Source: an uncultured Saprospiraceae bacterium (GTDB taxonomy: Bacteria > Bacteroidota > Bacteroidia > Chitinophagales > Saprospiraceae). From it: a stretch of 44,837 nucleotides of DNA. Positions 1 to 7,595 of the stretch are shown piece after piece (within the stretch, counting starts at the first letter, position 1; every line of letters starts with the position of its first letter). The DNA lies in NCBI GenBank assembly GCA_937918905.1, contig CAKZSH010000086.1, forward strand, positions 1 through 44,837, given 5' to 3'. The notes beneath the pieces were generated by a model. It did not search any database. It was not told the origin of the DNA and saw only the letters and a program-made list of their open reading frames with translations. A program made the translations under genes and the position numbers.

Positions 1-2
1 CT

Positions 3-125
3 ATAATTACAAAAGATCTAGGTGGAAAAGTAAAAACACGAAGAAATAAATCCTCTTACAAAGGGGCAAAATTTTTAGATATTGGAGGTACTAATGGTGA
101 TCCTAGGAGAAGATTTAGATTTTAA
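3..125 (+). CDS. C-terminal tail of an unidentified protein (5' end outside window)
   Basis: An open frame enters from the left edge and stops with TAA at 123-125, giving about 40 residues. The tail is basic and ends in a Gly-Thr-Asn-Gly-Asp-Pro stretch followed by three Arg and RFRF. I do not recognise the family. The frame has no internal stop and the composition looks like protein rather than random AT-rich sequence, but the fragment is short. The giant palindrome begins only 5 bp after the stop, so the gene is convergent with the TonB receptor gene on the other side of that element. Confidence 0.5.
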   Translation: MITKDLGGKVKTRRNKSSYKGAKFLDIGGTNGDPRRRFRF

Positions 126-130
126 AAATT

Positions 131-741
131 GTTATTGGTTATTGAGTTATTAACTGAAGTTACGCAGGAACGATTTATCGTGTTCATTTTTTCTTGATAA
201 AAAACGAACCAAAAAATCAAGACTTTCTATAAAATTGGAACATTTCTAAATTTCTTTTTTTCTGCTTTCGCAGCTAAACTTGTAATTCAAGAAAGACTAA
301 AGTTCGTTCCTCACTAAGTCTTTCTAAAATTACTTCAAACAAAGCTGCTAACACTAAGCCCCCGCTCAAAAAACAAATTAAGAACTGTACCAATTTTCTA
401 GAAGGTCTGTCCAAAACAGCAACATTTACTTTCTATTGGAAGGAAGAACTAGAGGTTTTCTCCCAGACCTTATTTGTTAAGTCGTACAGTTCTTAATTTG
501 ATTTTTAAACGAGGATTTAGGGCTAGCAGCCTCTGTGTGAGTAGGACTTAGAAAATCTTGACGAGGAACGAGTCTTAGATTTTCTTGGTCATACGAGTTT
601 GGCTGCGTGGCTAAAATCGAATTTAGAACTGTTGACTTAAGAAATAAAGTCTTGATTTTTTGGTTCGTTTTTTATCAAGAAAAAATGAACACGATAAATC
701 GTTAATGCGTAACTCCTGTTAATAACTCAATAACCAATAAC
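131..741. repeat. 611-bp imperfect palindrome (giant hairpin element)
   Basis: The outer arms, 131-226 and 646-741, are reverse complements over 96 bp with only about four mismatches. Complementarity continues inward in weaker form. For example AAATTAAGAACTGTAC in the left arm pairs with GTACAGTTCTTAATTT near 484-499, AGGTCTG near 401 pairs with the CAGACCT near 463-470, and both arms carry a CGTTCCTC word. The symmetry centre is near 436. No convincing ORF lies inside. It fills almost the whole gap between the upstream partial gene and the terminator of the TonB receptor gene. It could be a non-autonomous mobile element, a decayed inverted duplication or a structured RNA; the sequence does not decide. 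Confidence 0.9.
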
Positions 742-786
742 AAAAAAGAAAGCGTGAATTTTCAATTAAGAAAATCCACGCTTTTT
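742..786 (-). terminator. Intrinsic terminator of the TonB receptor-OmpA gene
   Basis: AAAGCGTG-A-ATTTTC (749 onward) pairs with GAAAAT-C-CACGCTTT (ending 784) around an AATTAA loop. Read on the minus strand, the stem is followed by a T-rich run (complement of 742-748), as expected for termination of the gene ending at 824. The other face has a shorter T run at 782-786, so it may work weakly in both directions. Confidence 0.8.
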
Positions 787-823
787 ATATTTTAAGATAT
801 AAATATCTTTAAATCAAATCTAA

Positions 824-3800
824 TTAATTAGAAGGAATAAAAACAACTCTTCTATTTTTTGCACGTCCATCAGCATATTTGTTATCAGCAATAGGACGTT
901 CTTCTCCGTATCCAATAGCAGTCATTCTACTTGCGCTAATTCCTTTTGAAACTAGATAAGCTTTGACAGCATTAGCACGTTTTTGCGATAATGCTTTATT
1001 TGCCGCAGAAGCTCCTTGAGAATCCGTATGACCTTCAATAGTTACATTCATACTTGGATTTTGTTTTAATACAGTAGCTACATTATCCATAATCGCATAA
1101 GAAGCTGATCGGAATCTATCTTGACCTGAACGGAAGTTAATTCCTTCCATTGCACTTGCGAAAACACTTGATGCACTAGCAGGACCAGTTGAAGTCACTA
1201 CAGAAGTATGATCGTGATCTCCATTATTATCATGTGAGTGAGTTCCGATACCTTCATGAGAATGCGTATATGCACCAGTACCTTGTTTGAATTCAGCAGC
1301 AGTAGCTGTTCCAGTTACAGCACTTTGACCTAAGTGTACATGATCTCCTGAGTTTTGATGAGAGTGAGTAACTCCATCATGAGAGTGAGAGAATGCACCA
1401 GACTGAACTTTAGTTGTCGTTGTCGTTGTCGTTGTGGTCGTTACTTTAGGTTTTTCAGCCTCAGCTTTTGCTTTTGCAGCAGCAGCTTTTTCAGCAGCAA
1501 TTCTTTGCGCCTCAGCAGCTTCAGCAGCAGCTCTTGCTTCTGCCTCAGCTTTTGCTTTTGCAGCAGCCATTTCAGCAGCAGCTTTTGCCTCAGCAGCTAT
1601 TCTTGCTTCTTCAGCAGCTTGAGCAGCCATGTCAGCTTCTGACATTGGACAACCTTTATGTTTTTTGATACCAGCAATATCTGGACATCTATCTTTAGAA
1701 TCACGGATACCGTCACCATCTCTATCAGCTTTAGCCATCTTAGGCTTTTTAACTGCGTTGTTTCCACAACCAATATTGTAAGTCAATTTAGCCAAAGCTC
1801 TTCTACCAATTTTTGGCATGTTTGGTAAATATCTGTACTCATTATTTAATAAGTTAGTAGCAGATAAATCAATTGCTAAACCATTATTAAATTTGTATCC
1901 AAGAGAAGCATCAACAAGGTTACGCACATCAGTATTTCCAGTATATTGTCCAGCACTTGCAAAATAAGAATCATCATGTTGGAAAGCTAAACTTCCTCTA
2001 AATCCTGATTCAGGAGTATAGTTAATTCCAGCTCGGAATTTATTCTTAGGAATGTTTAAGTAACTTGGAAGTGCAGGATCGTTATCTCCTTCAAAACCAA
2101 CCACTTTTTGCATAAAGTCATTATCAGAAATCCAAGAATAATTAAAGAATGCAGATAAATCTCCACTAAAGTAATATTCTAATCCTATATCAGCACCCAA
2201 GTAAGATCGCTCTGTAAAAGTTCTATAACCAGCAGATAAGTGAGCTACACCATTTTGAGGTACTTGATCCGTAGGAGTAGTAGCGTGGAAAGGAAGTGCA
2301 TCAATACCAGCAGCAAAAGCACCACCACCATTAATATAAGCGCCCCCAATAATTTGTCCTAATGCTGCATAAGTTGCCTCTGCAGTTGCTTGATCCATAC
2401 CTGCTTGAGCCATAAATGCTGCTATCATTGGTCCACTAAGTTGTCCAACTACACCAGTCGCTAATTCTGATCCGATTTGATCCGTATTTGTTAATTTGTA
2501 TGCAGGAGAAATCGCAGTAAATTGAGAGAAGTTTTTCTGAGTTTGGTGATATACATCAATAGTAACTCCTAATTTATCAGCAATCAATCCTTTATATCCT
2601 ACCTCAAATGCATCCAATGTCTCAATTGCAGATACAGGTGCATCTACTAATCCTAGTGGAGTTCCATCAAAAATATTAAATCCAGGACTTAATGGCCCCG
2701 AGAAAAATCCTAATAAGTTAGGATTAACTGATCCTGGATTATTTAATACACCTTCGATAATTGGTAACAAAGGAATCAACCCTGCTGCTGCTGGATCATT
2801 TTGAATAAAATCCAAAATTCCTTGGTTAGTAGCACCAGCAACTGCACCATAAGGTACTGCTAATGGTAAGTTGTTTAACCCTTTTAATGCAGGAGATAAC
2901 AACCACTCCGTTGTTGCATTTTCAAAAGTTTGAGGAACTTTATTTCCATACAACCAAATATCAAAAGCAGGAGTAACAACTGATAATGGAAAATCAATAT
3001 TCAATTGTAAGTTAGAAACTGTAGAGTTGGCTCTGTTATATGATGCTCTAAAAGTATGTTTTGGGTTTGGCTTAAATACCAAAGCCGCTCTTGGAGCAAA
3101 TGCACCTTCATCAATAAAGTTAAATTGATCGTAACGTCCCGCAGCAACTAAATCCAATTTTGGATGTAATGCAAATTTTGCTTGAACGTAACCCCCAACT
3201 ACTGAAAAATCATCATCATTTTCATTTCTACCATATACTAAATTTTCAGTATCCTGACCTGCAAAACGGTAATCAAAACCAGCAGTCCAGTTAGAGTTTA
3301 AGAAATTCATATCCCAATTATATTGCAATTGTGCTTCTAACTGAGTTCTTCCTACTGGAGTTCTATTTCCAGTTTGGTATAAAAATGTAGGTTCATCTTG
3401 AGTACCTCCATCATTTGATACTGCAAATACCTGAGCAAAAAGTCCACCCGCTTGCATTCTCGCTTGTCCCCAATATTCACTTGCTTGAGCTAAACCTTCT
3501 CCTTGTTCATTATAAAATACTGCTCTCGCTTTATTAAAACCACCTGAAGTTACTATACTTAAATTGTCTTTTGGTCGAAATTCCAATGTTGCATTAATCC
3601 CCAAGTTTTTCCAATCTTCAGCCATCATATTTCCATCACCATCAGGATCAAGGTCAGCAGTAGATAACAACTCCGTAGGAGTTCCATTAATATCCACATA
3701 ACCCTCTGGACTTACTGCAGGTTGTACTATTCTAGTTGCAAATTTTGCAATTTGAAGTGCATCATCTGGATCATCTGGATCCAACGTAAACTCATTACCT

Positions 3801-4636
3801 TGACGGTAAGTAGCATTAACTTTAAATCCAAACTTATCACTTATCTTAGTGGCATGTCGAGCAGCTGCTCCAAAGGTTTGCAATTCTCCCCCCAGCAACT
3901 CAACAGTTGTACATGGATAATCAATTGGACTTTTAGTAATAAAGTGAACCACACCTTGTGTTACACCTGGCCCATATAATGCTGAACCAGGGCCTCTTAC
4001 GACCTCGATTCTTTCCAAATCAATATTACTAATACCAGCAGCATCCGATTGGAATGTTCCAATACCAGGCCCCACTAAACTTCTATAATCCATAATTGGA
4101 AATGCAGAAGTACCAAATAATCCAGCACCACCTCTCATAGAAATATTAATTCTATTAGCCGACTGTTGTTGGATTTGAACTCCAGCAGTATTTACCAAGT
4201 TACGTGTTGCATCTGTTGCATTGGCAGTACTCTCCAACTTTCTAGCTGTGATTACTGATATGGAAGCAGGAGCTTCTTGAACTTTCTCTCTTCTTCTTGA
4301 AGCAGAAATAACTACCTCATCAGTAAGATAACCTTCTACCAAAGTTACATTTACAGGAGCACTAGAATTAACTTCTATCTCTTGAGATGTAAAACCAGTA
4401 TAGGAAAATACCAAAGTAAGAGGAAAAGATTGTGACGTAGTAACGGAATAATTTCCATCAACATCAGTAACATCACCATCGTCGGTTCCTTTAACAATAA
4501 CGTTAGCTCCTATCAGAGTTAACCCATTGTCATCTGTCACCGTTCCACGTATAGTGGACTGGGCAAATGCTGAACTAGAAGCTAGCATCAACCCCATAAG
4601 CATTAAAAAAAGTAAATGGTTGAACTTTCGTTTCAT
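824..4636 (-). CDS. TonB-dependent outer-membrane receptor fused to a C-terminal OmpA peptidoglycan-binding domain
   Basis: This 1270-residue protein starts with a signal peptide ending in SSSAFAQ. A carboxypeptidase-regulatory-like domain follows (about 27-105), then a TonB plug (about 110-235, with SMRGGAG and IEVVRGPGSALYG) and a beta-barrel to about residue 955. After the barrel come a Cys-containing linker, a TSP3-like DRDGDGIRDSKDRCPD (about 967-985), an Ala/Glu/Lys-rich coiled coil (about 1000-1065), ten Thr in a row, two His-rich repeats (about 1082-1144, for example SHSHDGVTHSH) and an OmpA domain (about 1160-1270, with IEGHTDSQG and the closing KNRRVVF). The barrel C-terminus faces the periplasm, so the extension should reach the cell wall. 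Ordinary TonB receptors lack this tail. The His repeats hint at metal binding, but the substrate is unknown. The gene stands alone between two terminators. Confidence 0.9.
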   Translation of the reverse strand: MKRKFNHLLFLMLMGLMLASSSAFAQSTIRGTVTDDNGLTLIGANVIVKGTDDGDVTDVDGNYSVTTSQSFPLTLVFSYTGFTSQEIEVNSSAPVNVTLVEGYLTDEVVISASRRREKVQEAPASISVITARKLESTANATDATRNLVNTAGVQIQQQSANRINISMRGGAGLFGTSAFPIMDYRSLVGPGIGTFQSDAAGISNIDLERIEVVRGPGSALYGPGVTQGVVHFITKSPIDYPCTTVELLGGELQTFGAAARHATKISDKFGFKVNATYRQGNEFTLDPDDPDDALQIAKFATRIVQPAVSPEGYVDINGTPTELLSTADLDPDGDGNMMAEDWKNLGINATLEFRPKDNLSIVTSGGFNKARAVFYNEQGEGLAQASEYWGQARMQAGGLFAQVFAVSNDGGTQDEPTFLYQTGNRTPVGRTQLEAQLQYNWDMNFLNSNWTAGFDYRFAGQDTENLVYGRNENDDDFSVVGGYVQAKFALHPKLDLVAAGRYDQFNFIDEGAFAPRAALVFKPNPKHTFRASYNRANSTVSNLQLNIDFPLSVVTPAFDIWLYGNKVPQTFENATTEWLLSPALKGLNNLPLAVPYGAVAGATNQGILDFIQNDPAAAGLIPLLPIIEGVLNNPGSVNPNLLGFFSGPLSPGFNIFDGTPLGLVDAPVSAIETLDAFEVGYKGLIADKLGVTIDVYHQTQKNFSQFTAISPAYKLTNTDQIGSELATGVVGQLSGPMIAAFMAQAGMDQATAEATYAALGQIIGGAYINGGGAFAAGIDALPFHATTPTDQVPQNGVAHLSAGYRTFTERSYLGADIGLEYYFSGDLSAFFNYSWISDNDFMQKVVGFEGDNDPALPSYLNIPKNKFRAGINYTPESGFRGSLAFQHDDSYFASAGQYTGNTDVRNLVDASLGYKFNNGLAIDLSATNLLNNEYRYLPNMPKIGRRALAKLTYNIGCGNNAVKKPKMAKADRDGDGIRDSKDRCPDIAGIKKHKGCPMSEADMAAQAAEEARIAAEAKAAAEMAAAKAKAEAEARAAAEAAEAQRIAAEKAAAAKAKAEAEKPKVTTTTTTTTTTKVQSGAFSHSHDGVTHSHQNSGDHVHLGQSAVTGTATAAEFKQGTGAYTHSHEGIGTHSHDNNGDHDHTSVVTSTGPASASSVFASAMEGINFRSGQDRFRSASYAIMDNVATVLKQNPSMNVTIEGHTDSQGASAANKALSQKRANAVKAYLVSKGISASRMTAIGYGEERPIADNKYADGRAKNRRVVFIPSN

Positions 4637-4811
4637 AATAAATAGTTGTTTAAGTTTAAAAGTATTTATTTCATTCTACAGTCTATTATACTTTACAAAG
4701 AAGGTCGTAAAATCTAAAAAAAATTATATATAACAATATATTTTTAAGTATTTTTTAAAAATATTTGACAATTTCGTGGAATGTTGTTAGGAATTGGAAT
4801 ATAGTGTGATG

Positions 4812-4846
4812 GGACAAAAAAAAAGGTAGTCCTAATATGACTGCCT
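4812..4846 (-). terminator. Intrinsic terminator of the decayed hsp20 gene
   Basis: AGGTAGTC (4824-4831) pairs with GACTGCCT (4839-4846) with one mismatch and a 7-nt loop. On the minus strand the stem is followed directly by a run of about nine T. It lies about 90 bp past the stop of the minus-strand Hsp20 remnant, so it is most simply the old terminator of that gene. It would now also insulate the TonB receptor gene from upstream transcription. Confidence 0.75.
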
Positions 4847-4934
4847 AAAATTAAAGAAAACTTAAAGATATTCTAATAAATTGCAATATTTTTTATGAAA
4901 CAAATATATCTTTTCATAATGTTTCTTGACCTTC

Positions 4935-5120
4935 TTATTTCTTTAAAATGAGGGGCAAAATGCCATTTTCATACTTTGCGTTCACCGCATCTAGGTCAAT
5001 TTTTTCATTTATTTCAAATTTTCTCTGAAATTGTTTTGGAGAAAATTCCTTGCCTTTCTAACAACCACCTTCCTCAATTACCTCCTCTTTCTTTTCAACT
5101 TCATCCATGAATTTTATTTC
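4935..5120 (-). pseudogene. Decayed small heat-shock protein (Hsp20 / alpha-crystallin) remnant
   Basis: Reading the minus strand from about 5120 to the TAA at 4935-4937 gives one frame that looks like the C-terminal half of an Hsp20 protein. It contains a Lys/Glu-rich loop (EVEKKEEVIEE), then KGKEFSPKQFQRKFEI, then DAVNAKYENGILPLILKK. The last stretch matches the family's conserved C-terminal pattern, in which AKYENGIL is followed by a hydrophobic stretch and Lys. The frame is broken by a TAG at 5058-5060 and by another TAG at 5121-5123, and the N-terminal half is missing. Recognition rests on motif memory, not a search. It lies in the 659-bp gap between the TonB receptor and the decarboxylase gene. 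Confidence 0.75.
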
Positions 5121-5234
5121 CTAATCCCTAAATTAGCTCAACTTGACAAATCCAAAATTAATCTTCACTATTAAATCAAGTCTCAATGACTTTTGAACAG
5201 CTACATTTCTTTATTTTAAAAAAGAATAAAAACC

Positions 5235-5266
5235 TTTGGCTTATTAAAAAAGCAAAGTTATATTTG
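5235..5266 (+). promoter_or_regulatory. Bacteroidota-type promoter for the decarboxylase / iclR genes
   Basis: TTTG at 5235-5238 and TATATTTG at 5259-5266 are separated by 20 bp. This matches the Bacteroidota sigma factor pattern of TTTG, about 19-21 bp, then TAnnTTTG. The first gene starts at 5296, leaving a leader of about 22-25 nt. The same TATATTTG appears upstream of the dioxygenase gene. Confidence 0.7.
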
Positions 5267-5295
5267 TTGTAAATAACAAAACATCGTTTCAATAT

Positions 5296-6063
5296 ATGAA
5301 ACACACAATCAATCAAATAGCTGCTACACTTGACCAAGCAGCACTCACAGCCAAGGCTACTCAACAAGTAAGTAGCAGTCAAGAAATTTCATTAGCAGAG
5401 TCTTATGAAATTCAATCTCAATCTATCGCTAGAAGGCTAGAAAGAGGAGAAAGTATAACTGGTTTCAAACTAGGTTTTACGAGTAAAGAAAAGATGGTTC
5501 AAATGGGTGTCCATGATATCATCTGGGGACGACTCACCGATAGTATGCACATAGAACAAAATGGAACTTTGATTCGAGATCAATTTATCCATCCACGAAC
5601 CGAACCTGAAATTGCATTTAAAATCAAAAAACGAATTGATAAAATTATTTCCATCGAGGACGTTGCAGATTATATTGAAGCTGTTGCTGGAGCTTTGGAG
5701 ATCATAGATTCGAGATATGAAAATTTTAAATTTTCATTGGAGGATGTGATTGCTGATAACTGTTCATCATCAGGTTATGTGCTCGGAGAATGGTTGCCTC
5801 CTTCCACTTCTGTTCAAGACTTATCCATTTCTCTTATCATCAATGACAAAGAAGTTCAGAGTGGTAATTCAAATGCGATACTTGGAAACCCATTGGAATC
5901 TTTGGTAGAAATTTCAAAGATGATGGTTCAATATAATGAAGTGCTGGAAGCGGGATCTATCATTTTAGCAGGTGCGGCAACGGCAGCAGTTCATATTCAT
6001 AAAGAGGATAAAATTGAGGCTCATTTTAAAAATTTAGGCATCGTTAAGTTTAATGTATCTTAG
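5296..6063 (+). CDS. 4-oxalocrotonate (2-oxo-3-hexenedioate) decarboxylase
   Basis: The 255-residue protein belongs to the fumarylacetoacetate-hydrolase-like hydratase/decarboxylase family. It should convert 4-oxalocrotonate to 2-hydroxypenta-2,4-dienoate and CO2 in the cytoplasm with a divalent metal. GFKLGFTSKEKMVQMGV and IIWGRLTD are typical of the DmpH/NahK decarboxylases rather than the hydratase paralogue at 12675, which has [16 protein letters not shown]. Metal-ligand acidic residues are visible in HPRTEPEIAF and in EIIDSRYENF. The start at 5296 fits the promoter 30 bp upstream and the family length. It lies 12 bp upstream of the IclR gene. In this pathway its substrate would come from deamination of 2-aminomuconate. 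Decarboxylase rather than hydratase activity is a motif-based choice. Confidence 0.82.
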   Translation: MKHTINQIAATLDQAALTAKATQQVSSSQEISLAESYEIQSQSIARRLERGESITGFKLGFTSKEKMVQMGVHDIIWGRLTDSMHIEQNGTLIRDQFIHPRTEPEIAFKIKKRIDKIISIEDVADYIEAVAGALEIIDSRYENFKFSLEDVIADNCSSSGYVLGEWLPPSTSVQDLSISLIINDKEVQSGNSNAILGNPLESLVEISKMMVQYNEVLEAGSIILAGAATAAVHIHKEDKIEAHFKNLGIVKFNVS

Positions 6064-6075
6064 ATAATTTGAGCC

Positions 6076-6846
6076 ATGAAGGAATTAAAAAGTTCTGTCA
6101 ACAAAACATTTGCGATCCTCGAATATTTTACCATTCAAAAATCAGAATGGGGGGTAACGGAATTAGCAGATGCCATCGGTTCTAACAAAAGTACTGTTTA
6201 TCGTTTTTTGGCAGACCTTTGTCGTTTGGGCATCCTTTATAAAGATCCCTCAACTGAAAAATATAGCTTGGGTTTAAAGTTATTTGAGTTGGGTTCAAGA
6301 GTACAATTGAAGTCTGCTTTTGTTGAAAAAACCCATCCTGAATTGGTCAAAGTGGCCAGTAGCATTACTGAAACAGTTCACATTGCTATTCTCAAAAATC
6401 AACGTGTTTTTTATGTGGACAAAGTGGAAAGTCCTCAAGGGTTAAAAATAAGTAGCCACATTGGAAGCTCCAATCCTGCTTATTCAACGGCATTAGGAAA
6501 AGTATTGTTAGCTTATCTTCCAGAGGAAAATCAAAGTCAAACTTTAAGTGTCCTCACACAATCCCCAATTGCGTATACTAAACATACGATAACTAACGGG
6601 AAAGCATTGTTAAAAGAATTAAAAAAAATAAAAAATGATGGTTTTGCAATCGACAGAGAGGAATTTGAATTAGGATTGATTTGTATTGCAGTTCCTATTT
6701 TTAATCAAAATAACAAAGTAATTGCAAGTTTAAGTGCATCGGGCCCAGCTAATAGATTTCAAGAAAAAAACGTTTCTAAATATGTGTCTACCTTAAAAAA
6801 AGGAGCAGATGCTATTCAAGAAAAAATTGGATTTTTTAATCCATGA
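6076..6846 (+). CDS. IclR-family transcriptional regulator
   Basis: The 256-residue protein has an N-terminal winged helix-turn-helix (about residues 5-70; ELADAIGSNKSTVYRFLADL is the recognition region). A C-terminal IclR effector-binding domain follows (about 80-250, with the typical AYSTALGKVLLAYLP and REEFELGLICIAVPIF). IclR proteins commonly control aromatic-ring catabolic operons and respond to a pathway intermediate. Its position between the decarboxylase gene and the dioxygenase gene makes it the probable regulator of the kynurenine cluster, though the effector cannot be read from sequence. The spacer after it holds a second promoter-like element and a heptad inverted repeat that could overlap its operator. 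Confidence 0.92.
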   Translation: MKELKSSVNKTFAILEYFTIQKSEWGVTELADAIGSNKSTVYRFLADLCRLGILYKDPSTEKYSLGLKLFELGSRVQLKSAFVEKTHPELVKVASSITETVHIAILKNQRVFYVDKVESPQGLKISSHIGSSNPAYSTALGKVLLAYLPEENQSQTLSVLTQSPIAYTKHTITNGKALLKELKKIKNDGFAIDREEFELGLICIAVPIFNQNNKVIASLSASGPANRFQEKNVSKYVSTLKKGADAIQEKIGFFNP

Positions 6847-6855
6847 AAAGATTGT

Positions 6856-6966
6856 AAAACGGTGAACGGTTTTTTCGAATACTTTGATTCTTAATTTTTA
6901 AAAACTAGAAACTATATTTGTTAAAGTTCACCGTCTCGACCGTAAACCGTAAACAGTAAACCGTTT
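6856..6966. repeat. Heptad-type inverted repeat without an ORF
   Basis: The left arm CGGTGAACGGTTTTT (6860 onward) faces a right arm made of 7-bp units: CCGTAAA, CCGTAAA, CAGTAAA, CCGTTTA (about 6940-6967). The right arm also holds TTCACCGT, complementary to ACGGTGAA in the left. The 7-bp CCGTnnA periodicity is the same as in the element flanking the four-helix-bundle gene at 9946-10430, but here only about 60 bp lie between the arms. It fills most of the iclR-dioxygenase spacer. A leader transcribed from the TATATTTG at 6913 would contain the right-arm repeats. Confidence 0.75.
6913..6920 (+). promoter_or_regulatory. Possible -7 element (TATATTTG) for the dioxygenase operon
   Basis: TATATTTG matches the Bacteroidota -7 consensus TAnnTTTG and is identical to the element upstream of the decarboxylase gene. 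The nearest upstream TTTG (6883-6886) is 26 bp away, longer than usual, so the -33 element is uncertain. The distance to the ATG at 7002 gives a leader of about 75 nt. Confidence 0.45.
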
Positions 6967-7001
6967 AAAAAAACATTTTTTAATCAATAAATAAAATAGT
7001 C

Positions 7002-7517
7002 ATGGCAAAATTACCTCCTGCTATCAACTTCAAAAAATGGATTGACGATAACCGACATTTACTAAAACCACCAGTTGGAAATAAAGCGATTTACAATGAT
7101 GATTATATTGTCATGGTTGTTGGCGGTCCAAATTCAAGAAAGGATTATCACTTAAATCAAACTCCTGAATTTTTCTATCAAGTGGAAGGTGACATCGTTT
7201 TAAAAGTAATTGAAGATGGAGAACCTAGAGACATTCATATTCGAGAAGGTGAAGTATTTTATTTACCTCCAAACATTCCTCACTCTCCACAACGAGGTGC
7301 GAATACGGTGGGTCTTGTCATAGAACAAAGACGTGAAGAAGGGATGGATGATGGCTTGGCTTGGTTCTGCGAAAGTTGTCACAATAAATTACATGAGGAG
7401 CCATTTACCTTAGTCAATATTGAAAAAGATATGCCAATAATTTTTGATAAATACTATTCCAATAAAAATTTAAGAACATGTGATTCTTGTGGAAACACCA
7501 TGGAACCTCCGAAGTAG
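7002..7517 (+). CDS. nbaC: 3-hydroxyanthranilate 3,4-dioxygenase
   Basis: This 171-residue cupin opens the ring of 3-hydroxyanthranilate to 2-amino-3-carboxymuconate semialdehyde (ACMS) with Fe(II) and O2. The iron ligands expected for the family are present as His50 and Glu56 (in DYHLNQTPEFFYQ) and His94 (in PPNIPHSPQRG). The substrate-binding Arg in the SRKDYH segment and the one in SPQRG are also present. The C-terminal rubredoxin-like site of the bacterial/fungal form is complete: Cys123-x-x-Cys126 and Cys160-x-x-Cys163. Length and motif order match bacterial enzymes. It heads the block that continues with ACMS decarboxylase and kynureninase, 78 bp upstream of the former. Confidence 0.96.
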   Translation: MAKLPPAINFKKWIDDNRHLLKPPVGNKAIYNDDYIVMVVGGPNSRKDYHLNQTPEFFYQVEGDIVLKVIEDGEPRDIHIREGEVFYLPPNIPHSPQRGANTVGLVIEQRREEGMDDGLAWFCESCHNKLHEEPFTLVNIEKDMPIIFDKYYSNKNLRTCDSCGNTMEPPK

Positions 7518-7536
7518 TTTTTTAACAACTCATAGC

Positions 7537-7563
7537 GCTTCCAGAACTTGGAGTTCTGGAAGC
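7537..7563. repeat. Perfect 12-bp stem-loop between dioxygenase and decarboxylase genes
   Basis: GCTTCCAGAACT pairs perfectly with AGTTCTGGAAGC around a TGG loop. No T run follows on either strand, so it is not a standard terminator. In the transcript it would form a very stable hairpin about 30 nt upstream of the decarboxylase start, and could affect mRNA processing or translation. Confidence 0.8.
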
Positions 7564-7595
7564 ACTTTAAAGGATAAAATGAAAAATCTTCAACA

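Noticed and set aside
1355..1668. Several + strand ORFs rich in Ser/Cys/Ala or Gln/Leu
   Set aside because: They are antisense readings of the low-complexity Ala/Glu/Lys linker and His-rich part of the TonB receptor gene.
5111..5134. Third copy (minus strand) of the TTAGGGANTAGGAAATAAA motif
   Set aside because: The match is only to the first part of the motif, lacks the self-complementary right arm, and lies at the edge of the Hsp20 remnant, so it may be chance in AT-rich sequence.
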